Of a stretch of DNA of 64,000 nt, positions 9,248 to 18,552 are shown one piece after another; position 1 is the stretch's first letter; each line of letters starts with the position of its first letter. Both the position numbers and the translations under genes were made by a program. The DNA comes from Arenicellales bacterium. GTDB lineage: Bacteria > Pseudomonadota > Gammaproteobacteria > Arenicellales > JAJDZL01. The DNA lies in NCBI GenBank assembly GCA_958295885.1, contig OY282380.1, positions 744,001-808,000 of the forward strand. The letters run 5' to 3'. The notes beneath the pieces were generated by a model. The model ran no database searches, was not told where the DNA came from, and worked only from the letters and a program-made list of their open reading frames with translations.

Positions 9248-10287
9248 ATCGCGGTCTGCTGATCTGCGTAATCATCAATTTCATACGGAGGGATGCCGTC
9301 ATCGCTGACTCGGTGGCAGCTGACCCAATGGTGGGGGAATATCTGGCGATGAACCGGAGCCTTTTCGCGGCAGATGTTACGAACAAACGGGCAACGGCCT
9401 GCAAATCTGCAGCCCTGCGGAAGATCAATCGGACTTGGCGGATCTCCCTTCAGCCTGACTCGATGCTTGTTCTTGTCTCTTCGCCTGTCCATTGAGGGCA
9501 CAGCTGAAAGCAGTGCCCATGTATAGGGATGAAGTGGTCTTTTGAACAGCGCGATGCGATCAGCCTGCTCAACGATCTCGCCAAGATACATGACGCCGAT
9601 GTCGTCACAGATATGTTGAACGACACCGAGATCGTGGGAAATGAAAAGGTATGTAAGGTGGAATTCCTCCTGCAGTTTGCGAAGAAGATTGAGTATCTGG
9701 GCTTGGATCGCGACATCAAGCGCCGAAACTGGCTCGTCGCATACGATGAGATCCGGCTGGCTCGCCAACGCGCGGGCCACACCGATACGCTGGCGCTGCC
9801 CTCCCGAAAACTGATGCGGAAACAGTGCCCGCTGCTCCATGCGCAGCCCCACTTTTTGAAAGAGGTCGGCGACGCGGCCGTCCCGTTGATCACGATCCCC
9901 GATGTTCATAAGATCAAGCGGTTCCCTAACGATGGCACCCGCTCTCATGCGAGGATTGAGGGATGAATAGGGATCCTGGAATATTATCTGTACGCGCCTT
10001 CTCAGTTGCATGAGTTCATTCCCCTCTGCCTCTGAAAGTCTGCTCCCTCTCAGTTCGATTTCACCTTCCATGATGGGCACGAGGCGCATGATGGCCAGAG
10101 CGGCGGTCGACTTGCCTGACCCCGATTCGCCAACGATTCCAAAGGTTGTCCCTCTCGGGATTTCAAAGCTGATCCCGTCAACCGCATGCAGCCACTTGCG
10201 ACTTCCAAACAATTTCTCTGACTTCGTCTGGAAGTAAACCTTCAGGTTCCGGACGCTAAGCAGCGGTTCTGACTTTGAGATGATCAT
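9244..10287 (-). CDS. peptide-type ABC transporter ATPase, OppF/DppF-like
   Basis: A 347-residue nucleotide-binding subunit of an Opp/Dpp-type importer. Walker A is GESGSGKST, the signature is FSGGQRQR, and Walker B is IVCDEP. The C-terminal oligopeptide-transporter extension has the cysteine cluster around GCRFAGRCPFVRNIC, which in this family can bind an iron-sulfur cluster. It overlaps the OppD-like gene by 4 bp (ATGA at 10284-10287) and the amidohydrolase by 4 bp. It would pair with the OppD-like ATPase under the two permeases. Confidence 0.93.
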   Translation of the reverse strand: MIISKSEPLLSVRNLKVYFQTKSEKLFGSRKWLHAVDGISFEIPRGTTFGIVGESGSGKSTAALAIMRLVPIMEGEIELRGSRLSEAEGNELMQLRRRVQIIFQDPYSSLNPRMRAGAIVREPLDLMNIGDRDQRDGRVADLFQKVGLRMEQRALFPHQFSGGQRQRIGVARALASQPDLIVCDEPVSALDVAIQAQILNLLRKLQEEFHLTYLFISHDLGVVQHICDDIGVMYLGEIVEQADRIALFKRPLHPYTWALLSAVPSMDRRRDKNKHRVRLKGDPPSPIDLPQGCRFAGRCPFVRNICREKAPVHRQIFPHHWVSCHRVSDDGIPPYEIDDYADQQTAI

Positions 10288-11303
10288 ATTCGCGTCCCGA
10301 GCTCGTCATTTGACAACCAACACGCGGTTAAATGTCCGTTGGCTGTCTGGAATGCAACGGGTTTGTCGGTTGTGCAGGCTGGCATACTGAATTCGCATCT
10401 GGGTTCAAAGGCGCAGCCGGCGCTGAGTTCGGTCAGCGGGGGCACGATTCCAGGGATTTCTTTGAGCGGCTGCCGATCCGCTTCAATGCCGAACTGCAGC
10501 GTTGGCACGCAGGAAATCAGCCCCCGAGTATAGGGATGCTGAGGTTCCTGCAAAATGTCATCAACTGCTGCTAATTCGATGACACGACCAGCATACATCA
10601 CCAGAACGCGATTCGCCATCTCTGCAATCGCGCCCATGTCGTGGGTGATCAGGATAATGGCCATTTTGCGCTCCCGCCTGAGCTCCAATAGAAGATCGAA
10701 AACCTGTGCCTGCACTGTAACGTCCAGCGCCGTGGTTGGTTCATCGGCTATCAGGATCTCCGGTTCGCACGCCAAAGCGATCGCGATCATAGCGCGCTGG
10801 CGCATTCCCCCTGACAGCTGGTGGGGATATTCATCAATACGTTTCTCTGGCAACGGTACATGAACTTCCCGAAGCAATTCAACTGCTTTGTCAAGAGCTG
10901 CATTGTGGGACAAGCCCTGGTGCAGCACGAGCGCCTCGGCGATCTGATCTCCCACCGTGAAAACCGGATTTAGTGCGGTCATGGGCTCTTGGAAAATCAT
11001 GGATATTTGATTGCCGCGGACCTGGCGCAAGCGTTGCTGTGGGGAATCCAGCAGGTTTTCTCCCCGGAAGATGATCTGCCCTCCGACTACCTCGCCAGGC
11101 GGATTGGGTATCAGCCCCATGACCGCGAGTGCAGTCATGCTTTTGCCGCATCCCGACTCTCCTACAATACCCAGAACTTCTCCTTGGGACAAAGTGAAGC
11201 TGACTCCGTCCAGAACATGCGCGATACCGGCGCGGGTATTGAAGTTTACACTGAGGTCACTAACCTCCAGCAGTACGGAACTCTCAATTTTGGAATCCAT
11301 CAC
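10284..11303 (-). CDS. peptide-type ABC transporter ATPase, OppD/DppD-like
   Basis: A 339-residue second nucleotide-binding subunit. Walker A is GESGCGKS, the signature is LSGGMRQR, Walker B is ILIADEP, and the C-terminal cysteine extension contains CAFEPRCEFSMPAC. It overlaps the OppC-like permease gene by 4 bp upstream and the OppF-like gene by 4 bp downstream. Two distinct ATPases are the standard arrangement for this transporter class. Confidence 0.93.
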   Translation of the reverse strand: MMDSKIESSVLLEVSDLSVNFNTRAGIAHVLDGVSFTLSQGEVLGIVGESGCGKSMTALAVMGLIPNPPGEVVGGQIIFRGENLLDSPQQRLRQVRGNQISMIFQEPMTALNPVFTVGDQIAEALVLHQGLSHNAALDKAVELLREVHVPLPEKRIDEYPHQLSGGMRQRAMIAIALACEPEILIADEPTTALDVTVQAQVFDLLLELRRERKMAIILITHDMGAIAEMANRVLVMYAGRVIELAAVDDILQEPQHPYTRGLISCVPTLQFGIEADRQPLKEIPGIVPPLTELSAGCAFEPRCEFSMPACTTDKPVAFQTANGHLTACWLSNDELGTRI

Positions 11304-12187
11304 CGCTCCCTGAGTTTTGGGTTGAGTGCGTCATTGAGTCCGTCACCAATTAGACTGACGCTGAGCACCGAAAGAAAAATGGCCGTACCTGGAAAGGTCG
11401 TCGCCCACCAGGATTCAAAGATGTATTCCTTGCTCGCACCTATCATCAGCCCCCAACTCACGACGTTCGGATCACCGAGACCGAGAAAGCTCAGACCTGC
11501 CTCGAAAAGGATCGCTACGCCGATGATCAGAGTTGCGGAGATAATCAGCGGCGGCAGCGCGTTTGGCAGGATCACGATCCAGATCAGGCGTTTGTCGGTC
11601 GCACCGATAGTGCGAGCGGCTTTTACGTATTCCATTTCACGCAGACGCAGGAACTCTCCGCGGGTAAGTCGGGCTGTGGACTGCCAGGCGGCTATGCCAA
11701 TGGCGATGGCGATCATTTGAAGCGACGGGGTGAACAGGGCCACCAGAACCATGGCCAGTATTAACGACGGAAGCACCTGAAAGAATTCCGTAATACGCAT
11801 CAGTATCTCGTCAACCAGGCCGCCATAGTAACCGGCATAAGCGCCAACGACCAAACCGATTGCGACAGTCATGAGCGCCGCTGACATCCCTACCGCCAAG
11901 GTCGCTCTTCCGCCACTGATCATTCCCGCTAGGATATCTCTGCCGACATGGTCAGTACCCAAGGGGACATTGGGGTCCACGCCAGGAGGAGTAAAGGGCG
12001 CTCCCCTGATCGAGAACGGATCTACCCCGTACAAACCTGGACCGAAAATGCTTATTAGAACTATGACCCCCAGAATGATGAGTCCCAGAATAGCTGATCG
12101 ATTGCGCAGAAACATGCGCCATGCTTCGCGCACAGGGCTTTCCGCCCTGATTGAGGAAGTTTCTGTACGTGTGGGACCTTCAGCCAT
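11300..12187 (-). CDS. peptide-type ABC transporter permease, OppC/DppC-like
   Basis: Inner-membrane permease. The frame is open up to 12343, but those extra 52 codons read through the tail of the adjacent TnpB remnant in another frame, so the ATG at 12187 (MAEGPTRTETSS) is chosen, giving 295 residues, normal for the family. An N-terminal cytoplasmic segment is followed by the first membrane helix AILGLIILGVIVLISI, a short periplasmic domain and five more helices. The ATPase-contact EAA-like loop contains GATDKRLIWIVILPNALPP. The start lies 19 bp after the TnpB remnant stop, so insertion may have altered its translation signal; only a weak AAGAGA is visible. Confidence 0.9.
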   Translation of the reverse strand: MAEGPTRTETSSIRAESPVREAWRMFLRNRSAILGLIILGVIVLISIFGPGLYGVDPFSIRGAPFTPPGVDPNVPLGTDHVGRDILAGMISGGRATLAVGMSAALMTVAIGLVVGAYAGYYGGLVDEILMRITEFFQVLPSLILAMVLVALFTPSLQMIAIAIGIAAWQSTARLTRGEFLRLREMEYVKAARTIGATDKRLIWIVILPNALPPLIISATLIIGVAILFEAGLSFLGLGDPNVVSWGLMIGASKEYIFESWWATTFPGTAIFLSVLSVSLIGDGLNDALNPKLRER

Positions 12188-12206
12188 GGATACTATCTCT
12201 TGGAAC

Positions 12207-12653
12207 TTACAAAGAATGGTTGACGGCTTCGGCCACGCCATATCTTCCTGATAATTCAACGGAGCTAAAGCCAGAACTCCTCTCCTGTCCGATCGCCCGA
12301 GTTCCCAAGGCAAAAATGTTTGATGAGGCATTGACATCCGCATTGGTCGAGTGTCCGCAAAATAGGCACCTGAACTTCGACTGCGTCTTGCGATTGTCCT
12401 TGTTGAAGTGCCTGCATTGATGACACATCCGACTCGTCATCTTCGGGTGAGCCGCGATCAGACCTGTTGCTCTGCGCTGAAGTTTCTGACGAAACCCGCT
12501 GCAGCCGGTCTTCAGTAATTCCCAACTTTTCTCAAGAAAATGATTCCAGACGTATTGTGCTGCACCTAAACCCTGAGTCAGAGCGTTCCCATTGCCGCAC
12601 GTCTTTGAGAAATGACAGAAGGTGAATTTTCTGCGATCAGTTATTGATGCCAT
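12207..12653 (-). pseudogene. shrunken TnpB (IS200/IS605 OrfB) remnant inside the transport operon
   Basis: A 148-codon open frame that joins the two ends of a TnpB protein. Residues about 30-45 (QGLGAAQYVWNHFLEKSW) match the N-terminal helix region. Then, from about residue 65, comes the C-terminal zinc finger with two Cys-x-x-Cys pairs (CHQC and CLFC) and the RuvC-III motif ADVNASSNI. The middle, with the first two RuvC catalytic residues, is missing; full TnpB is usually 350-450 residues. It lies between the two permease genes in the same direction. It is most likely an internally deleted transposon relic, but the frame is uninterrupted, so a small zinc-finger protein could still be made. 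Confidence 0.75.
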
Positions 12654-12709
12654 TGTAAGTTATTGTTTTTAAATTGTAGATGGTTATGCCAGCTGATCTT
12701 TGTAAGTTC

Positions 12710-13693
12710 CTATCTTCTCTTGATTTTGATTCTGGGATCTGCCAGACGATAGCAAAAGTCCGTCAGAAGGTTGGCGACGATTGTCATTACAGCAGAAAAA
12801 AACAAAAGGCCCAGAATAGTCGGATAGTCGCGCCTCAACAGTGAATCAAATGCCAAAGTTCCGAGTCCAGGCCAGTTGAATACAGCTTCAACTAGAACCG
12901 CTCCAGACAGCACGTTGCCGAAATGCAGGCCGGTAATAGTAATGATTGGAAGAATGGCGTTACGAAGACCGTGCTTGAAAAAAACGACATTTTCAGCGAC
13001 ACCCTTTGCCCGTGCGGTACGGATGTAATCTGATCCCATCACCTCCAGCATGCTGGCCCTGGCCATCCGACTATACTGGGCGAGATAGATCAGGGCAAGT
13101 GTGATCGCTGGAAGTACCAGGTGATGGGCTATGTCGAGTGCGTGACCGAGACCACCCACAGTAAGCGTTACGTCATAATAACCTGAAACTGGAAACCATG
13201 GAAACACGAATGCAAAAATGATGATAAGTATCATTCCCGTCCAAAATGGCGGTGCAGAGTAACCGACCAGAGAAAAAACGGTGATGAAATTCGAGAACCA
13301 TCCTTCGGGCTTGCGCGAAGCCAGCACACCAAAAGCTGTACCAACGAACAGCGCGAGGACTGTCGCAGCAACAATCAGCAGGATCGTTGGCCACATCCGA
13401 GAGACAACAAGTTCCACCACTGGAGTATTGAAATAGTAGGAATATCCGAGGTCGCCCTTTACCGCGTTGCCAAGGTAAATCCAGAGCTGCTCGTAAAGTG
13501 GCAGGTCCAGACCGTATTCTTTGCGAATGGCATCAATGATTTCCTGAGTGATCCCCCCGGATTCCCCTGCGATGACCTCCGCGGGATCTCCGGGCGCAAG
13601 TCGTACGAGGATAAAATTGAGCACCAATACTGAAAATACGACCGCAAACGCAAACGCAATGCGCTCGGCGATCATCTTCAGGGCAGATAACAT
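12710..13693 (-). CDS. peptide-type ABC transporter permease, OppB/DppB-like
   Basis: A 327-residue inner-membrane permease. An N-terminal helix (FAFAVVFSVLVLNFIL) is followed by the family motif RLAPGDPAE, a periplasmic loop with GLDLPLYEQ, and five more hydrophobic segments. The EAA-like loop includes RTARAKGVAE and HGLRNAILPIIT. It would form the translocation pore with the OppC-like permease. It follows the binding-protein gene by 73 bp and is separated from the next permease by the 0.5 kb TnpB remnant, which would normally be absent. Confidence 0.92.
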   Translation of the reverse strand: MLSALKMIAERIAFAFAVVFSVLVLNFILVRLAPGDPAEVIAGESGGITQEIIDAIRKEYGLDLPLYEQLWIYLGNAVKGDLGYSYYFNTPVVELVVSRMWPTILLIVAATVLALFVGTAFGVLASRKPEGWFSNFITVFSLVGYSAPPFWTGMILIIIFAFVFPWFPVSGYYDVTLTVGGLGHALDIAHHLVLPAITLALIYLAQYSRMARASMLEVMGSDYIRTARAKGVAENVVFFKHGLRNAILPIITITGLHFGNVLSGAVLVEAVFNWPGLGTLAFDSLLRRDYPTILGLLFFSAVMTIVANLLTDFCYRLADPRIKIKRR

Positions 13694-13766
13694 TTGTCAA
13701 CTCCCACTGATGTTTGCATCTTGACTGCCTTGAATAAGGAACCGGGAAGATCGATCTTTGGACATT

Positions 13767-15353
13767 CTATTGCTTGAGATAAACCTCATCCATTGGCGCC
13801 ATCGCTCCCCAGATTGTCAATGGCGGGTTTTCTACAATTTCGTTATAGACTGTGTGATATGGAAGCCCGTACAACCAATATACGGGTAGTTCGTCGGTTA
13901 CGATTTTCTGAAATTCGAGGTAAAGTGCTTTGCGCTTTGCAAAGTCATTTTCCTTGCCTGCAGAGTCCAGTATCCGATCGACATCGGGGTTGGAATAACT
14001 CTGAGTATTCGACCAGATCACGCCTTTTTGGATATTTGAAGTGACATAGGTTCGATGCACGCCGATCACAGGATCGCCCCAGTTGAACACGACATCAACA
14101 GTCATATCGAATTCGTGGTTCTTGACCCAGTTCGCCCATGTAGGAAAATCCGGCGGAATGCGCAGATTGACGTCAATGCCAACCTCGGCGAGATGAGGCT
14201 TGAGAAACTCAGCAACTTCACGTTGGGACAGGAGAGTGTCAAGCGTAACCTGGAATCGCATGCCATCGTCCTTTCTGGGATAACCTGCCTCGTCCAGCAT
14301 TGCATTTGCCTTGTCGGGGTCGTAGTCGTAACGTTCGGCATCCTGGTCAGCGAACGGATTGTCCATGGCGATGGGACCATAGGCCGGCTTGGACAGTCCA
14401 GCATGGAGCTGTTCGTTGATGAACTTGCGGTCAATGGCGTAGGCAATCGCCTTGCGAATTTCTTTTCTGCCTAGTATCGGATGATTCAGATTAAATGCCA
14501 GCCATGAAATCGGACCGACTGCGGCATATCCACTCGGTGTTACATTCAGGTTTTCATTTTCTCGGAGGCGGGCAAGTTCCCGAGATTTTGTGTTGAACGG
14601 TCGCAGGTGAATATCACCCCGCTCTACGTCAAGCGCGAGAGCGTTGGAATTCTTGTTGTACTTGAAGACGATCTTTTCAAGATAGGGTTTGCCTTCGAGA
14701 AAATAGTCAGGATTCCTTTCAAGTACCAAATGCTGTCCTTTTACGTATTCGACGAACCGAAAGGGTCCAGAACCGATCGGTTCGAGATTCTTAGGATGCG
14801 TTTTTACATCCTCGCCGTCGCCGTACACATGCTTGGGTATGATTGCGCACAGTGACGAGGACATGGCCAGCAGAATTCCGGGATGTGGTTCAGTCAGCCG
14901 AAGGATGGCAGTGTGGGGGTCTGGCGTATCGACCGACGAAACCCGGTCGAACATGCTTTTGAACGGATGATTGTTCTTGATCGCCTCAATGGAGAATGCC
15001 ACATCTTCTGATGTGATCGGTTCTCCGTCATGAAATTTGGCGTTCCTGCGCAGGTTCAAAGTGACGCTTAAACCGTCTTCGGAGACTTCCCAACTCTCCG
15101 CCAGGTAGGGCTGCGGATTCCAGTTTTCGTCAAACCTGAGCGGTGTCGCAAAGATCTGCGTTCCAGGCATTCCCGTCGCAGTTCCGGACTGGACTGCCGG
15201 ATTGAGATGCCGCGGAGTGGACGTCGCGCCAATGACGAGCGTGCCGCCCATCTGGGGTGTTTCGGCAAAGGCAGCCGCCATGGAGCCTATGCTGACTGCT
15301 CCGAATACCGCCACAATGGCGGTCAGAATAATTCGTTTAGAGGATACAAACAT
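13767..15353 (-). CDS. ABC transporter substrate-binding protein, family 5
   Basis: Periplasmic solute-binding protein of the peptide/nickel family (SBP_bac_5), about 528 residues. The ATG at 15353 is chosen over the GTG at 15362 because GGAGGTGG lies directly in front of it. A signal peptide (basic start SSKRI, hydrophobic IILTAIVAVFGAV, end AFAE) is followed by GGTLVIGATSTPRHLNPAVQ, the usual first strand. The motif VKFYDG-like region appears as KFHDGEPITSEDV. It delivers the solute to the permease pair. First gene of the minus-strand operon, divergent from the LysR gene. Confidence 0.92.
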   Translation of the reverse strand: MFVSSKRIILTAIVAVFGAVSIGSMAAAFAETPQMGGTLVIGATSTPRHLNPAVQSGTATGMPGTQIFATPLRFDENWNPQPYLAESWEVSEDGLSVTLNLRRNAKFHDGEPITSEDVAFSIEAIKNNHPFKSMFDRVSSVDTPDPHTAILRLTEPHPGILLAMSSSLCAIIPKHVYGDGEDVKTHPKNLEPIGSGPFRFVEYVKGQHLVLERNPDYFLEGKPYLEKIVFKYNKNSNALALDVERGDIHLRPFNTKSRELARLRENENLNVTPSGYAAVGPISWLAFNLNHPILGRKEIRKAIAYAIDRKFINEQLHAGLSKPAYGPIAMDNPFADQDAERYDYDPDKANAMLDEAGYPRKDDGMRFQVTLDTLLSQREVAEFLKPHLAEVGIDVNLRIPPDFPTWANWVKNHEFDMTVDVVFNWGDPVIGVHRTYVTSNIQKGVIWSNTQSYSNPDVDRILDSAGKENDFAKRKALYLEFQKIVTDELPVYWLYGLPYHTVYNEIVENPPLTIWGAMAPMDEVYLKQ

Positions 15354-15419
15354 GTTTCCCACCTCCAGTAGGTGCCTGTTACAAAGGCGTAAATTTGTTA
15401 CTATATATGCAATATTTCG

Positions 15420-15450
15420 ATAATATGTTGATTGATACCTGATTTGTCAA
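15420..15450 (-). promoter_or_regulatory. candidate promoter of the transport operon
   Basis: On the minus strand a perfect TTGACA (15450-15445) is followed after 19 bp by TATTAT (15425-15420). The box pair lies about 70 bp upstream of the binding-protein start. The spacing is a little long for sigma-70, which would suit activation by the divergent regulator. Prediction only. Confidence 0.4.
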
Positions 15451-15559
15451 TGTTAAGCGATACAGACTAATACAATCATTTCATAGCAATTATAATTGAA
15501 TTTATAGGAATTTTATACGCTTCTGTGAATTCAATGTCAATATTCTAATTATGATAAAC

Positions 15560-15576
15560 TATGCATTTATTGCATA
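15560..15576. promoter_or_regulatory. candidate LysR operator (perfect palindrome)
   Basis: TATGCA, five spacer bases, then TGCATA form a perfect inverted repeat with the T...A dyad layout expected of LysR-type binding boxes. It lies in the AT-rich divergent intergenic region (15363-15609), 33 bp before the LysR start, where autoregulation and activation of the divergent operon would be expected. Not experimentally supported. Confidence 0.45.
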
Positions 15577-15609
15577 ACATCATATTTCCAATTCTAGAAG
15601 GATCTAACT

Positions 15610-16533
15610 GTGGAACTCAAATGGCTTGAAGATTTTCTGGTGCTTGCCACTACGCGGAGCTTCTCCAAGGCTGCGAAAGAGCGCAACACCACCCAATCCA
15701 CTCTCAGCAGACGAATTCAACAACTCGAGGACTGGCTTGGCGTCAGATTGATTGACCGAAGTTCTCAACCGGTTGGCCTGACACGGGCGGGCAGTCATTT
15801 CTACAGGCAGGCCGTGGAAATCGTCCGTACGACTTACCGCGCCAGGGTCGGTGCACGCCGAGTTGGTCTGCAAAGAGCAGAGACCTTGCGGATTAGCGCA
15901 CAGCACGTGCTCGCACGCCATTATCTGCCCGGTCTGATGGCGGAAATCGAACGAGACATCGAGGTTGGCAGTTTCATACTAAAGTCTGACAATCTTGATA
16001 ACTGTCTGGACAATCTGATCAACGACGAAATCGATTTCATGGTCTGTTTTCATCAGCAGACAATGCCGGATCTCGTTGACCTTATAGGTTACGATTTCCT
16101 CAGAGTCAGTTCGGAGCAATTGATTCCTGTCTCTATACCGGACGATGGTGGAAATGCGATGTTCGCACTCCCTGGAACCGCCGAAAATCCTGTCCGCTGC
16201 ATTGGGTTTTCATCCGAAAATCCACTCGGATGGCAGCGTCAGGCACGCATGACCACCCAGGACGTTAAACTGCATATCAATCCCGTTTACGAGTCAACCA
16301 TGGGAGAGATCATCCGTGACATGGTGCTTGACGGGCGCGGTCTTGCCTGGCTGCAGTCGATGCTCGTCGGTGAAGACCTGAAGACCGGCCGACTTGTGCC
16401 GGCCGGTGACAAATCATGGAACCAGTCAATAGAAATCAGGGTTTTTCGTACCCGCGCCACCGGGAGATCGCTTGTGGAACAGGTCTGGAATTTACTCTGT
16501 GAAATGCATTTGCCTGCGCACACTTCCAGCTGA
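15610..16533 (+). CDS. LysR-family transcriptional regulator
   Basis: A 307-residue LysR-type regulator. The N-terminal winged helix-turn-helix contains FLVLATTRSFSKAAKERN followed by TQSTLSRRIQQLEDWLGVRL (residues about 8-48). The rest is a typical effector-binding domain of two Rossmann-like lobes. The GTG at 15610 is preceded by AGAAGGA, a good ribosome-binding site. It is divergent from the binding-protein gene and is the natural candidate to control the transport/amidohydrolase operon in response to the imported compound. Confidence 0.9.
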   Translation: MELKWLEDFLVLATTRSFSKAAKERNTTQSTLSRRIQQLEDWLGVRLIDRSSQPVGLTRAGSHFYRQAVEIVRTTYRARVGARRVGLQRAETLRISAQHVLARHYLPGLMAEIERDIEVGSFILKSDNLDNCLDNLINDEIDFMVCFHQQTMPDLVDLIGYDFLRVSSEQLIPVSIPDDGGNAMFALPGTAENPVRCIGFSSENPLGWQRQARMTTQDVKLHINPVYESTMGEIIRDMVLDGRGLAWLQSMLVGEDLKTGRLVPAGDKSWNQSIEIRVFRTRATGRSLVEQVWNLLCEMHLPAHTSS

Positions 16534-17358
16534 ATGCCGATGTCCTTTTTGAGTGCCAGCACGCGGTGCACCGAAATGTTTCAGCAATGATGACTTGTAG
16601 TGTTGCGTTCATAAATTGTCTCTAGAGAACTCTTACGAATTCCTAGGTTTCAGTACAGTCATCCGCGCGTGCCTGCATTCGTCCGCGGGCGCTGTCCGCG
16701 CTATGGAGCTCGGCTTTCTTTTTCACCGAGGTCTCGCTTGAATACTTACGCCCTTCATCCAATGCCGCATTTTCTGAAACTGAGTGAGGACATCGTCAGA
16801 ACGGAGTTTCAGAACGGATTCCTCAATTCTCATCCAGATTGTCGCTCTGCATAAGCTTGATTTTGCCTCTTTAGAACTACTGCCGCAGTCGCCCCAAACC
16901 TGCGCAAGTTCTTGGTTCTGATCGGTTCAATTGGAAAATGAAAGCATTTCTGCAGTGTGGGGAACAAATTTCCGATCAAAGTGACCTAAAGCGGTGTTTT
17001 TTGCCGTAATTATTTGAACCGGCTTGGCTTCGCTCCGTCGCGGCGAGTAGACGGATTGACTTTGCATCTATTCTGTGTCGTGTTTGTCAGGCGCCGTGCG
17101 ATGATGTCGAGCGGTTTATTGAATCCAGCTCGACAACTTCTTTTCTGATAAAGAAGAGCAAGAATCAATCGGCTTTTCACCAAACGAATACACAGAATAG
17201 AAATTCTATATCAGTTACCTATGAGCTCTGAGAAGGCGGCCGCGACGAGGGCAGGCACCTTACTGCCCGTCAGTGTATTCGAAAAGGCATCTGGATTAAT
17301 TTTTTCAGAATCCGTCTAATTTTAAAGGTGAATGGATGCAAGAGTTCATTGGCTTTGA
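16534..17358. other. 825 bp without recognisable genes
   Basis: Only short, unconvincing open frames occur on either strand. I see no RNA gene, repeat or clear terminator. It separates the LysR gene from a truncated DUF3800 remnant and may be eroded coding sequence. Confidence 0.4.
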
Positions 17359-17730
17359 ACCCCGGTCATAGTGTTTTGCTTGGAGCGAGCTTTTGGATTT
17401 CTTCAAGGTATACAGCAACATGATTGTAAAACACACATTGTTGTGGAGCGAAGAGGCAGGCGAGAAGATAACGAACTGGAACTTGCCTTTCGACGGATTT
17501 GTGATGGCGAGAATTATTGGGGTAAGAGATTCAATTTTGAGATCGTATTTGCAGATAAGAAAATAAATTCAGCTGGCCTCCAATTAGCTGATTTGATCGC
17601 TCGTCCTATAGGTTTAAGAATCATCCGACCAAAACAAACAAACCGAGCATGGAATATCATTGAACCAAAGTTTCATAAAAATAGAGGGGGCGAAATCTCA
17701 GGCTGGGGTCTTAAAGTCTTCCCTAGATAA
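17359..17730 (+). pseudogene. DUF3800-domain protein, 5'-truncated
   Basis: The frame, open after a TGA at 17356, encodes the C-terminal half of a DUF3800 protein, a RNase H-like family common in phage, defence and mobile regions. VVERRGRREDNELELAF, FADKKINSAGLQLADLIARP and a C-terminal Lys-Phe tail match the family pattern. The N-terminal Asp-Glu-Ser motif is missing, so the gene has lost its first half. A GTG at 17371 could start translation, but the product would lack part of the active site. Confidence 0.7.
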
Positions 17731-17925
17731 ACGAAAAGCCCTGAGCAATCCCAGAGCCAATCGCCGACCGGGAACATCCCCCAATCCAATTCTCATATTG
17801 TAAATCAATAGTAATGATTCGTCAAATATTGTAATTTGAATCGTAACATTCGAAAATTTTTTCGGAGCTGATTCAGCGTAATAACTCCATTAATTTGCAA
17901 ATGAAACTGAGACTTATCATTTTGT

Positions 17926-17949
17926 GAAGGTGATCGTAATGCATTCGAC
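17926..17949 (+). repeat. weak copy of the dispersed repeat
   Basis: GGTGATCGTAATGCATTCGA resembles the core of a repeat seen more clearly at 22018, 26094, 29350, 54206 and 55552 (core GGACATGGTCGCAATGTATT). It is the most diverged copy and could be chance. The flanks (17731-18102) hold no gene. Confidence 0.3.
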
Positions 17950-18102
17950 TTCTTTCCATGCTTTCGATCAAGATCCATTGATTTGATTGCAACGTACTAG
18001 TTCGAGACATTTGAACCATTCAAACACTTAAACAACTTGAGTACTGACAATTTGCGATTCGACTCGATATGCTTACGGAAACGCGTCAATAATACTCAAA
18101 AT

Positions 18103-18552
18103 TCAAATTGACTTTCGGGTCCATGGATTTACAGATTTGACACTAACACTACGGAATTCCTTCTCGTTGCGTGTAAAAACGGTAAGTCTGAGATATTTCG
18201 CTGTACTCGCTATCATTGCATCTAGAAGGTGATTGTCAAGAGGTTTACCACTTTTGCGTCTAACTTCCATGATTTAGGCGCAAGTCTGAGGGTGGTTTAA
18301 TGTCCAATCAAGAATTCGATCAACAGACATCTCGTCCAGCATTCTATAAAATCGCTCTGTAAGGATTTTGCGACGCTCACCAAGGTCTAGCTGACTAATT
18401 CCATTGAGGACTTCCCAGACAGAAATGATCGACAAACCGACACCTTGCACGACAATTTCCGCGACAATTTCAACCACAACTTGATTTGGATTGGCGCGCA
18501 TCATCTTGGCGACAATATTTGCGTCCAAAATCCAAACAACAGGTGCAGTCAT
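18103..18552 (-). pseudogene. VapC/FitB-type PIN toxin with an in-frame stop
   Basis: A full-length PIN-domain toxin of about 148 residues broken by a single TAA at 18274-18276. Before the stop it has the first acidic motif ILDANIV and a VWEVLNGI segment. After the stop, in the same frame, RRKSGKPLDNHLLDAMIAST carries the later catalytic acid and TRNEKEF the last, ending VNPW. Because both halves are in one frame, one substitution (a sense codon to TAA) explains the break. The start overlaps the antitoxin stop in ATGA (18549-18552), a normal TA operon. Without suppression the truncated toxin lacks half its active site. Confidence 0.8.

Noticed and set aside
7922..9262. Plus-strand ORFs of 111 and 180 codons opposite the amidohydrolase
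   Set aside because: They are antisense to a clear 545-residue enzyme and show no conserved motif.
11300..12343. The long form of the OppC-like permease starting at 12343
   Set aside because: Its first 52 codons are a shifted reading of the TnpB remnant tail; the ATG at 12187 gives the family's normal length.
15604..15921. Minus-strand ORF inside the LysR gene and similar shadows in the ABC genes
   Set aside because: They run antisense through well-identified genes and lack motifs or ribosome-binding sites.
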